NCBI GenBank assembly: GCA_009885905.1
Contig: VFJU01000057.1
Span: forward strand, 1-8,433
DNA: 8,433 nucleotides
Source: Verrucomicrobiota bacterium
GTDB taxonomy: Bacteria; Verrucomicrobiota; Verrucomicrobiia; Verrucomicrobiales; Akkermansiaceae
Direction: 5' to 3'
The notes under the pieces are model-generated. The model had not been told where the DNA came from. It was given only the letters and a program-made list of their open reading frames with translations, and made no database searches. The translations under genes were made by a program, and so were the position numbers. Shown piece by piece: positions 1 through 8,078 of this stretch (positions within the stretch are counted from its first letter, which is position 1; the number at the start of each line of letters is the position of its first letter).

Positions 1-1
1 G

Positions 2-451
2 GGCGGTTATCAAGGAGAAGGTACCAAGACAGTTCTCCCATCGCACGCGTTCGCGAAGTTATCATTCAGGCTTGTTCCAGACCAATGCCCAGAGGACATC
101 CTGAAAAAAGTCAAAAGCCACCTTGAGCACCACTGCCCCGCTGGCGTAGAAATGGAAATCCGCCTCGGTCACACTGGCCAGCCTTATGCCACAGACCCCA
201 ACTCGAAATTTGCTCTAGCAGCTCAAAATGCTCTCCGTTTGTCGTTCAATGCCGAACCCATGCTGATCCGCGAAGGTGGCAGCATCCCCATTGTACAAAC
301 TTTTCGCGACATACTCGGCGTGGATACCTTGCTGCTAGGTCTCGCTTTATCTGATGCACAAGTCCACGCACCCAATGAAAATTTCCCTGTCGCGAATTTC
401 GAGGCGGGAATCCGTTTGAATCAGGCACTGCTCAAGGAGCTTGCAAAATAA
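2..451 (+). CDS. M20-family metallopeptidase (dipeptidase-like), 3' part only
   Basis: This is the C-terminal 149 residues of a zinc-dependent amidohydrolase/dipeptidase of the M20 family; the start and most of the catalytic domain lie before the window. Residue numbers here count from the window edge. Residues 1-50, beginning GGYQGEGTKT and containing FRLVPDQ, are the end of the lid (dimerisation) domain that is typical of M20 dipeptidases. EGGSIPI (91-97) is the family's glycine-rich substrate-binding loop near the C-terminus. VHAPNENF (121-128) contains the late metal-ligand histidine, His122, in its usual 'H-x-PNE' setting. The frame is open from base 2 to a TAA stop, so the gene looks intact here. 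The family hydrolyses dipeptides or acylated amino acids, usually in the cytoplasm; the exact substrate cannot be read from this fragment. It lies 58 nt before glnS on the same strand and may share its transcript. Confidence 0.9.
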   Translation, partial: GGYQGEGTKTVLPSHAFAKLSFRLVPDQCPEDILKKVKSHLEHHCPAGVEMEIRLGHTGQPYATDPNSKFALAAQNALRLSFNAEPMLIREGGSIPIVQTFRDILGVDTLLLGLALSDAQVHAPNENFPVANFEAGIRLNQALLKELAK

Positions 452-509
452 ATCACTCCAATCATCAAGGAGCGCTTACTTACGGTTACTATTTCCTCTC
501 GTTTTCATA

Positions 510-2201
<1,692 letters not shown>

Positions 2202-2228
2202 GCAACTTGTTGGGAAAATTAGTTGGTC

Positions 2229-2245
2229 GTCGCGCATTTCGCGGC
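2229..2245 (+). other. Small GC-rich hairpin before ispH
   Basis: GTCGCG and CGCGGC can pair as a 6-bp stem (one G-T wobble) around the 5-nt loop CATTT. It ends 14 nt before the ispH ATG in the 58-nt glnS-ispH spacer. No T-run follows, so it is not an intrinsic terminator. It could affect ispH translation or mRNA processing, or be chance. Confidence 0.3.
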
Positions 2246-2259
2246 TATATCCACCAAAG

Positions 2260-3489
2260 ATGAGCGAAGCCGGGAACAAACCGAAAAAACCACGTGTGAA
2301 CGTGCGTCGACCCGATGTCATGGAACATGTCGCTGCAGAGGTGGCGATTCATTTTCATTCGACGATTGTGGAAAAACTTCGTGACCGAGGCGGTAAAATC
2401 ACCGTTGGCAATACCACCGTCCTTCTCGCCGAACAATTTGGCTTCTGCTATGGCGTGGAACGCGCGATCGATCTTGCCTATGCGTCACGACGAGTTTTCC
2501 CAGAGAATCGGATTTTTCTGATTGGTGAAATCATCCACAACCCAGATGTAAACCGCCACCTCCGAGAGATGGACATCGTATCGCTGCCTTGGCAAGAGTT
2601 GGATTCGAGTTATGACGATCTAACGAAAGATGATGTGGTGATCGTTCCAGCTTTTGGAGCTCCGACGCTGTTTATGAATAAGGTTGAGGAACGGGGTTGC
2701 TACGTGGTGGACACCACTTGTGGAGACGTGATGAAAGTTTGGCGGCGTGTCCGTGGTTACGCGAAAGACGGTGTCACTTCGATCATTCACGGCAAGTCAA
2801 ACCATGAAGAAACCCGTGCAACTGCATCACGTGCACTGGGCGAGGAAGGAAATGGAAACTATCTCATCGTGCTGACGTTGAGCGACACTGACTACGTTTG
2901 CAACTACATCATCAACGGAGGAGATCGAGTTGAGTTTCTTGAAAAATTTTCAGACAACGTCTCCACTAACTTTGATCCCGACCTCCATCTTCGCCAAATT
3001 GGAATCGCTAATCAAACGACGATGCTCAAGAGCGAAACCGAAGAAATCCAGCGACGCCTCCAAAAAGCTATTATTGATCGTGACGGTAATGGTGGGGCAT
3101 TTCAAATGTTCGATACCATCTGTGGAGCGACTCAGGAACGCCAAGACGCGCTTTTTGAGATGCTTCGTAAGCCGATGGATTTGCTCTTAGTTATTGGTGG
3201 ATACAACAGTTCTAATACCGCGCACTTGGTAGAAATAGCAGAGCCTGAGTTGCCCACATTCTTCATAAGAAGCGCAGCTTGCATCACATCTTTGGATGAG
3301 ATCATTCATTACGATCTGCACCACAAGGAGGAAAAAATTTCTAACTACTCACGGCTTTTTTCAGACGAGCGCGCGGTAACGCTTGGAATCACCGCCGGAG
3401 CCTCTTGTCCGAATAATTTGATCGAGGAGACACTCATCAAAATTTTTGAATTGCGCGGTATTAAACGCGAAGAGTTGGTTGGTGCCTGA
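2260..3489 (+). CDS. ispH: 4-hydroxy-3-methylbut-2-enyl diphosphate reductase (IspH/LytB), long plant/cyanobacterial type
   Basis: IspH is the last enzyme of the MEP pathway. It reductively dehydroxylates HMBPP to a mixture of IPP and DMAPP with an oxygen-sensitive iron-sulfur cluster in the cytoplasm. The three conserved cluster cysteines are visible: Cys63 in GFCYGVERA, Cys154 in DTTCGDV and Cys383 in GASCPNN. Other family landmarks are IIHNPDVNRHL (91-101), HGKSNHEETRATAS (177-190; Glu184 aligns with the catalytic Glu of the HPE motif in E. coli), NQTT (251-254) and DTICGATQERQDA (285-297). The 409-residue length and the HGK..HEET.ATAS form mark the longer plant/cyanobacterial class rather than the roughly 316-residue E. 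coli class. The extra length includes about 50 N-terminal residues before the first cysteine region. The start at 2260 has no Shine-Dalgarno. It lies 58 nt after glnS, so co-transcription is possible. The TGA stop directly touches the stop of the convergent gene. A G sits at 289 where I recall Asp in cyanobacterial homologues. Confidence 0.96.
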   Translation: MSEAGNKPKKPRVNVRRPDVMEHVAAEVAIHFHSTIVEKLRDRGGKITVGNTTVLLAEQFGFCYGVERAIDLAYASRRVFPENRIFLIGEIIHNPDVNRHLREMDIVSLPWQELDSSYDDLTKDDVVIVPAFGAPTLFMNKVEERGCYVVDTTCGDVMKVWRRVRGYAKDGVTSIIHGKSNHEETRATASRALGEEGNGNYLIVLTLSDTDYVCNYIINGGDRVEFLEKFSDNVSTNFDPDLHLRQIGIANQTTMLKSETEEIQRRLQKAIIDRDGNGGAFQMFDTICGATQERQDALFEMLRKPMDLLLVIGGYNSSNTAHLVEIAEPELPTFFIRSAACITSLDEIIHYDLHHKEEKISNYSRLFSDERAVTLGITAGASCPNNLIEETLIKIFELRGIKREELVGA

Positions 3490-3494
3490 TCAGG
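3485..3494. other. Palindrome holding both convergent stop codons
   Basis: The 10-bp perfect palindrome CCTGATCAGG contains the TGA stop of ispH (3487-3489) and, on the other strand, the TGA stop of the convergent transporter-thioesterase gene (3492-3490). There is no intergenic base and no room for a dedicated terminator, so each transcript must run into the 3' end of the other gene. Confidence 0.85.
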
Positions 3495-5370
3495 TGTATT
3501 TAATAAAACTAGTATAGACCTCTGGGGGGATATCTAGCAGCGCATAGTCCTTGGCTGATACAAATAGCAAACTTTGCTTGCCTTTTCCTAGCAGTTCATT
3601 GTCCGATCCGAAAACTTGGTGCTCCAAAGTACAAAACTTACGATTAAAATCTGCAACTTTGATTTTCACGGTAATGGTGTCAAACTCTCGGGCCTCACGC
3701 ACAAATTTATGCTCGAACGATCGTGTGAGAATATAAAATTTCGTGGTCTTAAGATCAAAGTCTGGCATCGCTGTATTAAAAAATAATTCACGGGTTTTAC
3801 CGACATACATGCCATACATTCCAAAGTAGACGTTACCCACTGAATTGGTGTCGGCGTAGGTGGCGATCATCGAATAGACAAACCACTTTCCTTCAAAGTG
3901 TCCGCCAAGTGCATGGTGATCCACGGGTGCCACAACATCGGAAGCCGTTGCCACGGATACGGTTTTCGCGATCGCCTTGATGCCTGGTATTTCCGAAGCG
4001 GCTTCGATCACTTCGCCGGCTTTTTCCGTGACGACGCGCAATAAGTCCGAGTTGAAAACTAACCAGCTCACATAAATTAATGGCAAAATCGCGCCGAGAA
4101 TTAACAGAGGCGTCTGACTGTTCAAATAACCGAATGCAAAGATCACCAACGACATGCTCGCCATCGAAAACATCCGAATTTGTGGAAGTGGTTGTTGAGA
4201 GTTAGGAACAAAACAACGTGCGATCGCTAGAGCCGCGTAACCCACGAAAAATGATGCGTAAAACACCATGAAATATTCGAGTTCAAGCCTCACTAGAATA
4301 CCGACAAACGTGAGTAATCCAACGACGATAAAGGTGGGGATCGGCGATCCTAGAATCTGTTTCGGAATCAATGAAATGAGCATATTATCGCTCTTCTCGA
4401 CGTTCTTCTGAAGAAACCACTTCAGCGCGATGTATCCGCTGTCTAACGTGGTGATTGCACAAATTCCGAGAAACGAAAAATAAGCAAGAGGCGACATGAT
4501 GCTCTTCCCTTTGAAGTCGCTGAAGTGTTCGACGACGAGATCGTGGGCATATTTAAAGCCATCCAAGCCCTTCGCCGCCGTGATGAGGTCGTCATCCTTG
4601 CCCATGACCCACAAGGCGAGACACCCGTGGAATAACAAAGTGAGGAAAAAGAAAATTCCACCAAAAAAGTAACTGGCTTGAATTGAGGTTTTTTCTCGAT
4701 GGATTTGGATGGCACGTTGCCAATGTTGCAGATCCAGCCATGGACCTACTAACAAACCTATCACCAATGGAATCGCGAGGCCATTAAATCGTGGTCCTTT
4801 CCAGTCGTCTTGCAACGGGGATGTCCATGCAAATGGCTTAGGAAAAAACGGTTCTAGACCTACTAAAATGATCCCCACGCAACCTAATAAAATCATACCC
4901 ATGATTGCATGACTCCATTTGATTTTCTGTATGCCAAATTCTTCGCCGAACAAACAACCTGCGGCCAGAATCACGAAAACGATCAAACACAAATAAAGCC
5001 CTTTAAGCGCGAGAGGCGCATGGTGGAGTTGCCCAACCATCAGAGGTATAAACAAATACTTCACCAGTGCGAACACCGTGAGAGTGAGCGCCACAATCTG
5101 ATAAAGATAGAGAACCAATCGAAAGGGCTTGGAAAATTTATCGAAGAAAATCGCCAATGATTCCTGCCCCCCGTTGTGCGAGCGGGCAACTTTCTGCGTT
5201 AAAAAACCGAACAGCATGAGTCCTATCGCATTGGGAACTGCAAACATCAGCAAGCCTTGCAACCCGAACATGAAGGTCATCTGAACGCTAAAAAACAATC
5301 CCAACCCCCACATCCATGACAAAGCCACCGAATTCCCCCAAAGGACTGCATTAAACCAACGAAGATTCAT
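3490..5370 (-). CDS. Fusion protein: 12-helix sodium:solute symporter-like domain plus C-terminal hot-dog thioesterase
   Basis: The ORF is continuous and encodes 626 residues from the ATG at 5370; an upstream in-frame TTG at 5409 would add 13. Residues 1-440 form about 12 hydrophobic helices (roughly 8-28, 33-57, 84-110, 122-141, 152-171, 197-211, 232-256, 292-318, 343-360, 365-385, 398-416, 419-438). Sodium:solute symporter (SSS/SLC5) traits are DLQHWQRA (213-220) after helix 6 and ITTLDS (306-311) in helix 8. Thr307/Thr308 of the latter align with the Ser/Thr sodium-site pair of PutP. Basic loops (60-84, 142-151, 212-230, 317-342, 385-400) place both ends in the cytoplasm. An amphipathic linker (441-495) leads to a 4HBT-type hot-dog domain (about 497-626) with ADTNSVGNVYFGMY (506-519), TRE (526-528), REFDTITVKI (561-570) and GKGKQSLLF (595-603). 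This most resembles the thioesterases of enediyne synthesis (CalE7/SgcE10 type). Thioester hydrolysis linked to uptake or sensing of a small carboxylate is an inference; the substrate is unknown. It is apparently monocistronic, with no Shine-Dalgarno. Confidence 0.85.
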   Translation of the reverse strand: MNLRWFNAVLWGNSVALSWMWGLGLFFSVQMTFMFGLQGLLMFAVPNAIGLMLFGFLTQKVARSHNGGQESLAIFFDKFSKPFRLVLYLYQIVALTLTVFALVKYLFIPLMVGQLHHAPLALKGLYLCLIVFVILAAGCLFGEEFGIQKIKWSHAIMGMILLGCVGIILVGLEPFFPKPFAWTSPLQDDWKGPRFNGLAIPLVIGLLVGPWLDLQHWQRAIQIHREKTSIQASYFFGGIFFFLTLLFHGCLALWVMGKDDDLITAAKGLDGFKYAHDLVVEHFSDFKGKSIMSPLAYFSFLGICAITTLDSGYIALKWFLQKNVEKSDNMLISLIPKQILGSPIPTFIVVGLLTFVGILVRLELEYFMVFYASFFVGYAALAIARCFVPNSQQPLPQIRMFSMASMSLVIFAFGYLNSQTPLLILGAILPLIYVSWLVFNSDLLRVVTEKAGEVIEAASEIPGIKAIAKTVSVATASDVVAPVDHHALGGHFEGKWFVYSMIATYADTNSVGNVYFGMYGMYVGKTRELFFNTAMPDFDLKTTKFYILTRSFEHKFVREAREFDTITVKIKVADFNRKFCTLEHQVFGSDNELLGKGKQSLLFVSAKDYALLDIPPEVYTSFIKYT

Positions 5371-5684
5371 AAAGACCGACAAGCAATCGCGATTTGACCC
5401 AAGGAGCAAGCCAGATTATCGGTGAGCCTTCACAAGGATCATCGTATTTCATCTCAATTGGTATCTGCCGCCCTGATGGTAATCGCAATGTAAGCCTAAT
5501 TTCAGACGGATTCGACACCGAGGGGGTCGACCAAAAGCAGCGAGACGGACAAAACTTGGCTACGCTTCTACTTTAAGTTGTTACGTCATTCACCGGCCAT
5601 GCTGTCCGAGTCTAGAAGATCGGTAAGTTGCGATCTGTTCGTTGTGGGTTTAGCGGATTGCTGATGACAAAATGCGTTAGTGTG
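5371..5684. other. 314-nt gap with no convincing gene
   Basis: This gap separates the two minus-strand genes and must contain the promoter of the transporter-thioesterase gene unless the two are co-transcribed. I could not pick a convincing -35/-10 pair on the minus strand. A plus-strand frame is open from 5373 to a TAA at 5574-5576. It has only a TTG start (5394), which would give 60 residues with no family I recognise. A weak hairpin (GATCG 5618-5622 with CGATC 5631-5635) has no T-run. I see no tRNA, repeat or intrinsic terminator. Confidence 0.6.
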
Positions 5685-6689
5685 TCAATTCGGACGCTTT
5701 AATTTTTTCACCTTTTTGAAGAAAAGATCAAGATTCCCATCGCAATTTTGTAAAAGCTCTTGGAAAACTGGCATTTGATCCGCGTAGATTTTAAGCGAGA
5801 TGATATGTCCGTTATTAATATTTCGCTTCATCCATGAGTCTAGCCCTCGCCCGCCCCATCTTTGGTGCAACTCACGGAATTGTTCGCGCAGGGTTAACAT
5901 GATTTCAGTTTTTTTCAGTCGCATCGACGGCGCTGCGATGTCAGACGCGTAGAGAATCTCAAGACGTGTTCGAGCGTTTTCGATTTCGCGGAAAAATTCT
6001 CTTCGGTGCAACAACCGCTGCTGATAGATTTTAAGTTCTTTGTGGCGGCCTTCATTTTCTAACCAACGCTTAACTCCTTCCTCTGCCACTGTGTTGGCAA
6101 GTGATTCATTAAAATCCGTATCTCCTGAACGAAATATCTTGCGATGGGTCAGCTCGTGAAAAATGGTTTCTGCTAGATCAATATCTGGATAATTGACAAA
6201 GGTATTAAGGATCGGATCATGGAACCATCCCAACGTCGAATACGCATCCACATCACCGATAAAAACATCATTCCCCTCCGCTTCAAGTTGACTGGCAAAC
6301 GCACGAGAGTCGTCCTCACGGAAATACCCACGATAGTCCATTTTTCCAATTACAGGATAAAACCATGACTTCGGCTTGAGCGAGAATTCTGGTGCAGCGT
6401 AAATCACCCAGACCAAGTGATCGCGACCGATGTCAGCGTATTTGCCGTAACTTGACTCACCCGGCAACGAGAGGCGATCGCTGGCAAAGTGGCGGAGACG
6501 ATTTGCCAATTCAAGTTGACGCCGTAAAGCCGGACTGGATGCCGGATCCGAAATTACCGAGGCATTAGAACGGCATTTTGAGAGGATTTCCAAATGTCCT
6601 ACGACGGCTTGGTGGCAATAATCTATGGTTTGGCAAGAAACGAGTATAACGCTGATTCCTGTGAGCAACAAATAACGAGCGATTGGCAT
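5685..6689 (-). CDS. Putative lipoprotein aminopeptidase, PF10023/COG4324 type
   Basis: The product is 334 residues and is predicted to be a zinc metallopeptidase anchored to a membrane on the outer side of the cytoplasmic membrane. MPIARYLLLTGISVILVSC is a classic lipoprotein signal: a short basic start, a hydrophobic stretch and the lipobox LVSC with Cys19. The chain then follows the family pattern of COG4324 'predicted aminopeptidase': DYCHQAVVGHLEIL (23-36), LRHFASDRLSLP (65-76), WFYPVIGKMDYRGYF (109-123), DVDAYSTLGWFHDP (146-159), the zinc-binding HELTH (178-182) and FNESLA (193-198), whose Glu195 is a likely third metal ligand. The C-terminal third is helical and charged and ends KKLKRPN. 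The ATG at 6689 is chosen because it begins the signal peptide; the frame stays open 80 codons further upstream, but that stretch overlaps the fabD start. No Shine-Dalgarno is visible. The gene is divergent from fabD. Peptidase activity is inferred from the motif, and I know of no defined substrate for the family. Confidence 0.9.
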   Translation of the reverse strand: MPIARYLLLTGISVILVSCQTIDYCHQAVVGHLEILSKCRSNASVISDPASSPALRRQLELANRLRHFASDRLSLPGESSYGKYADIGRDHLVWVIYAAPEFSLKPKSWFYPVIGKMDYRGYFREDDSRAFASQLEAEGNDVFIGDVDAYSTLGWFHDPILNTFVNYPDIDLAETIFHELTHRKIFRSGDTDFNESLANTVAEEGVKRWLENEGRHKELKIYQQRLLHRREFFREIENARTRLEILYASDIAAPSMRLKKTEIMLTLREQFRELHQRWGGRGLDSWMKRNINNGHIISLKIYADQMPVFQELLQNCDGNLDLFFKKVKKLKRPN

Positions 6690-6799
6690 GACAGGTTTCA
6701 GAATTGGTGCGGTAGTCTTTACGAGATTGGAGAGTATCACAAGTCGAGATGGTATTTCGCCTTTCCTCTCCAGAAGCAGCGACCTAAAACTTGGCACGC
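6690..6799. promoter_or_regulatory. Divergent intergenic region between the lipoprotein peptidase gene and fabD
   Basis: This 110-nt spacer lies between two divergent starts, so it should carry both promoters, apart from any elements inside the genes. On the plus strand the best pair I find is TTGGAG (6727-6732), a 17-nt spacer, then TGGTAT (6750-6755), which is a weak -10. No clear operator or palindrome is visible. The location follows from gene orientation; the exact promoter elements are uncertain. Confidence 0.4.
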
Positions 6800-7726
6800 A
6801 TGCAACAAACCGTTTTACTGTTCTCAGGACAAGGCGCCCAAAAAATGGGCATGGGTATGGATTGGATGGAAGGCTCGAAAACCGCACGCAAAATGGCGGA
6901 ACAAGCTGACCAAATTCTTGGATTTCCAATTTCTAAAATCATGTCTGAGGGACCAGACGACGAGCTAACCAAAACGTCGCGCTGCCAGCCCGCTTTATTT
7001 TTGCATGGCCTGATGGCTCTTGCGCTGATTCGCGAACGCTTGCCGAATCTTGCTCCGGTCGCTGCTGCGGGATTATCGTTGGGCGAATTCACCGCTCACG
7101 CCGCCGCCGGCAGTTTCTCATTTGAAGACGGACTCCGCATGGTCGCACGGCGAGGAGAATTCATGGAGGCTGCATGCCTCGCTACCCAAGGTGCAATGGC
7201 TGCGATGATCGGTGGCGAGGAGCAGAAGGTCCGAGCGCTCGCCGCAGCCGCAGATGTGGATGTGGCCAATCTTAACGCGCCTGGGCAGATCGTCCTTTCT
7301 GGCACCGTGGCGGGGATCGACTCTGCGATGGCTCAAGCCAAGGATTTCGGCGTTCGCCGAGCCATCAAGCTAAACGTGGCGGGAGCTTACCACTCTAGAT
7401 TGATGCAAAGTGCTCAGGATCAGTTGGCCATTGAGTTGGTAAGTCTAGCAATCGCCCCGCCCGCCATGCCTGTTCTTTGCAATTTCGGTGCCTGTCCTGT
7501 GACCGATCCAGCGGAAATTCGTAAGATGCTGGAGAAGCAGGTCACTGGCTCAGTGCGTTGGACCGAGACCATCCAAGCCCTCGTCGCAGAGGGGCATCGC
7601 TGCTTCTTAGAACTTGGTCCTAGTAAGGTGATCGCTGGGCTGGTGGGTAAGATTGATAAAGATATTCGCGTCTATTCGGTAGAGGATTTCGCCTCGCTGG
7701 ATTCCACTATCGCGGCTCTTTCTTGA
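6800..7726 (+). CDS. fabD: Malonyl-CoA:ACP transacylase (FabD)
   Basis: FabD moves the malonyl group from malonyl-CoA to acyl carrier protein, supplying the extender unit for type II fatty-acid synthesis in the cytoplasm. The 308-residue product matches the 309 of E. coli FabD. It shows the N-terminal LFSGQGAQ (7-14) and the nucleophile motif GLSLGEFTA (91-99) with Ser93. The carboxylate-binding arginine is in MVARRGEF (114-121), Arg118 by alignment with E. coli Arg117. AYHSRLM (196-202) holds the catalytic His198, and FLELGPSKVIAGL (269-281) is near the C-terminus. The ATG at 6800 gives the standard MQQTVLLFSGQGAQ start; a TTG three codons earlier (6791) is possible but unneeded, and neither has a Shine-Dalgarno. 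Unlike many genomes, fabH, fabG and acpP do not flank it here: a peptidase gene lies upstream and a tRNA gene downstream. It is therefore likely transcribed alone, though read-through into the tRNA is possible because no clear terminator follows it. Confidence 0.97.
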   Translation: MQQTVLLFSGQGAQKMGMGMDWMEGSKTARKMAEQADQILGFPISKIMSEGPDDELTKTSRCQPALFLHGLMALALIRERLPNLAPVAAAGLSLGEFTAHAAAGSFSFEDGLRMVARRGEFMEAACLATQGAMAAMIGGEEQKVRALAAAADVDVANLNAPGQIVLSGTVAGIDSAMAQAKDFGVRRAIKLNVAGAYHSRLMQSAQDQLAIELVSLAIAPPAMPVLCNFGACPVTDPAEIRKMLEKQVTGSVRWTETIQALVAEGHRCFLELGPSKVIAGLVGKIDKDIRVYSVEDFASLDSTIAALS

Positions 7727-7772
7727 ACTTTTCAAAACGATTGAAAAAAGTTCGGAAATCCTAAAAAAGAGA

Positions 7773-7801
7773 TTGCGGAGTTCGAGTCGGATCAATAGCT
7801 T
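7773..7801 (+). promoter_or_regulatory. Possible promoter of the tRNA-Asp gene
   Basis: TTGCGG (7773-7778) and TAGCTT (7796-7801) are separated by 17 nt and lie just before the tRNA, whose mature 5' end is at 7822. The bases after the -10 (CCCGCACCCG) are GC-rich, as is common in the discriminator of growth-controlled stable-RNA promoters. The -10 match is modest, so this is only a candidate; read-through from fabD is the alternative. Confidence 0.3.
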
Positions 7802-7821
7802 CCCGCACCCGAGCAGGATTT

Positions 7822-7898
7822 GGAGCGGTAGCTCAGTTGGTTAGAGCGCCAGCCTGTCACGTTGGAGGTCGCGGGTTCGAGTCCCGTCCGCTCCGCCA
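7822..7898 (+). tRNA. tRNA-Asp (anticodon GTC), CCA encoded
   Basis: All four cloverleaf arms can be paired by eye. The acceptor GGAGCGG (7822-7828) pairs perfectly with CCGCTCC (7888-7894). The D stem is GCTC/GAGC (7831-7834 with 7844-7847). The anticodon stem CCAGC/GTTGG (7849-7853 with 7861-7865) encloses the loop CTGTCAC, with anticodon GTC at 7856-7858. The T stem GCGGG/CCCGT (7871-7875 with 7883-7887, one G-T wobble) encloses TTCGAGT. The discriminator is G7895, the aspartate identity base, and CCA is encoded at 7896-7898. The gene is single and is followed by a strong terminator. Confidence 0.98.
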
Positions 7899-7916
7899 TC
7901 CTCGTTCGGTAAAATC

Positions 7917-7947
7917 AACCCCGCCTGCAAGGGCGGGGTTTTTTATT
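7917..7947 (+). terminator. Intrinsic terminator after tRNA-Asp
   Basis: AACCCCGCC (7917-7925) pairs perfectly with GGCGGGGTT (7932-7940) around a 6-nt loop, TGCAAG. A T-rich tail (TTTTATT, continuous with the TT of the stem) follows at once. It begins 19 nt after the tRNA CCA and is a textbook Rho-independent terminator. It separates the tRNA transcript from the phosphofructokinase gene. Confidence 0.95.
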
Positions 7948-8078
7948 TGCACACTCTCGGCAAATGGCTGCGGTCTTGGTATTTCGTCGAACGCGATAAG
8001 ATATGGACTCGCCAATCAGGTAAAATGATAAGTTTCCGGACTTGCATCTCTGCGGGTTTCATCAATTCTCGCCGCCCC
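7948..8078 (+). promoter_or_regulatory. Leader/promoter region of the phosphofructokinase gene
   Basis: Because a strong terminator lies just upstream, this 131-nt stretch should contain the promoter of the next gene. Candidate elements are TTGGTA (7976-7981) with TAAGAT (7997-8002), whose 15-nt spacing is short, and a good isolated -10 match, TAAAAT (8021-8026), with no fitting -35. No riboswitch-like fold or Shine-Dalgarno is evident before the ATG at 8079. Confidence 0.35.

Noticed and set aside
441..509. N-terminal extension of glnS from a TTG, giving a hydrophobic stretch (YLRLLFPLVFI) before the usual start
   Set aside because: It overlaps the end of the M20 gene, has no counterpart in known GlnRS, and the ATG at 510 fits homologues exactly.
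5394..5576. Possible 60-residue small protein gene on the plus strand
   Set aside because: It has only a TTG start, no ribosome site and no recognisable family; kept as an observation in the gap, not called as a gene.
5683..5688. Perfect TTGACA on the minus strand at the peptidase stop codon as a -35 box
   Set aside because: No -10-like sequence occurs at 16-18 nt spacing (the bases there read about ATCAGC).
6690..6929. 80-residue N-terminal extension of the lipoprotein peptidase frame
   Set aside because: It overlaps the fabD start, and a clear lipoprotein signal peptide begins at the internal ATG at 6689.
7729..7747. Hairpin TTTTCAA-AACGA-TTGAAAA just after fabD as a terminator
   Set aside because: The stem is AT-only apart from one C-G pair and no T-run follows on the plus strand, so it does not look like an intrinsic terminator.
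7822..7898. tRNA-Asp as an integration site for a mobile element
   Set aside because: No duplicate of the tRNA 3' end, integrase gene or compositional change is visible; a terminator and a core glycolytic gene follow directly.
7837..8028. 63-residue open frame beginning inside the tRNA gene
   Set aside because: It is a translation of the tRNA-Asp and its terminator, a known type of false ORF.
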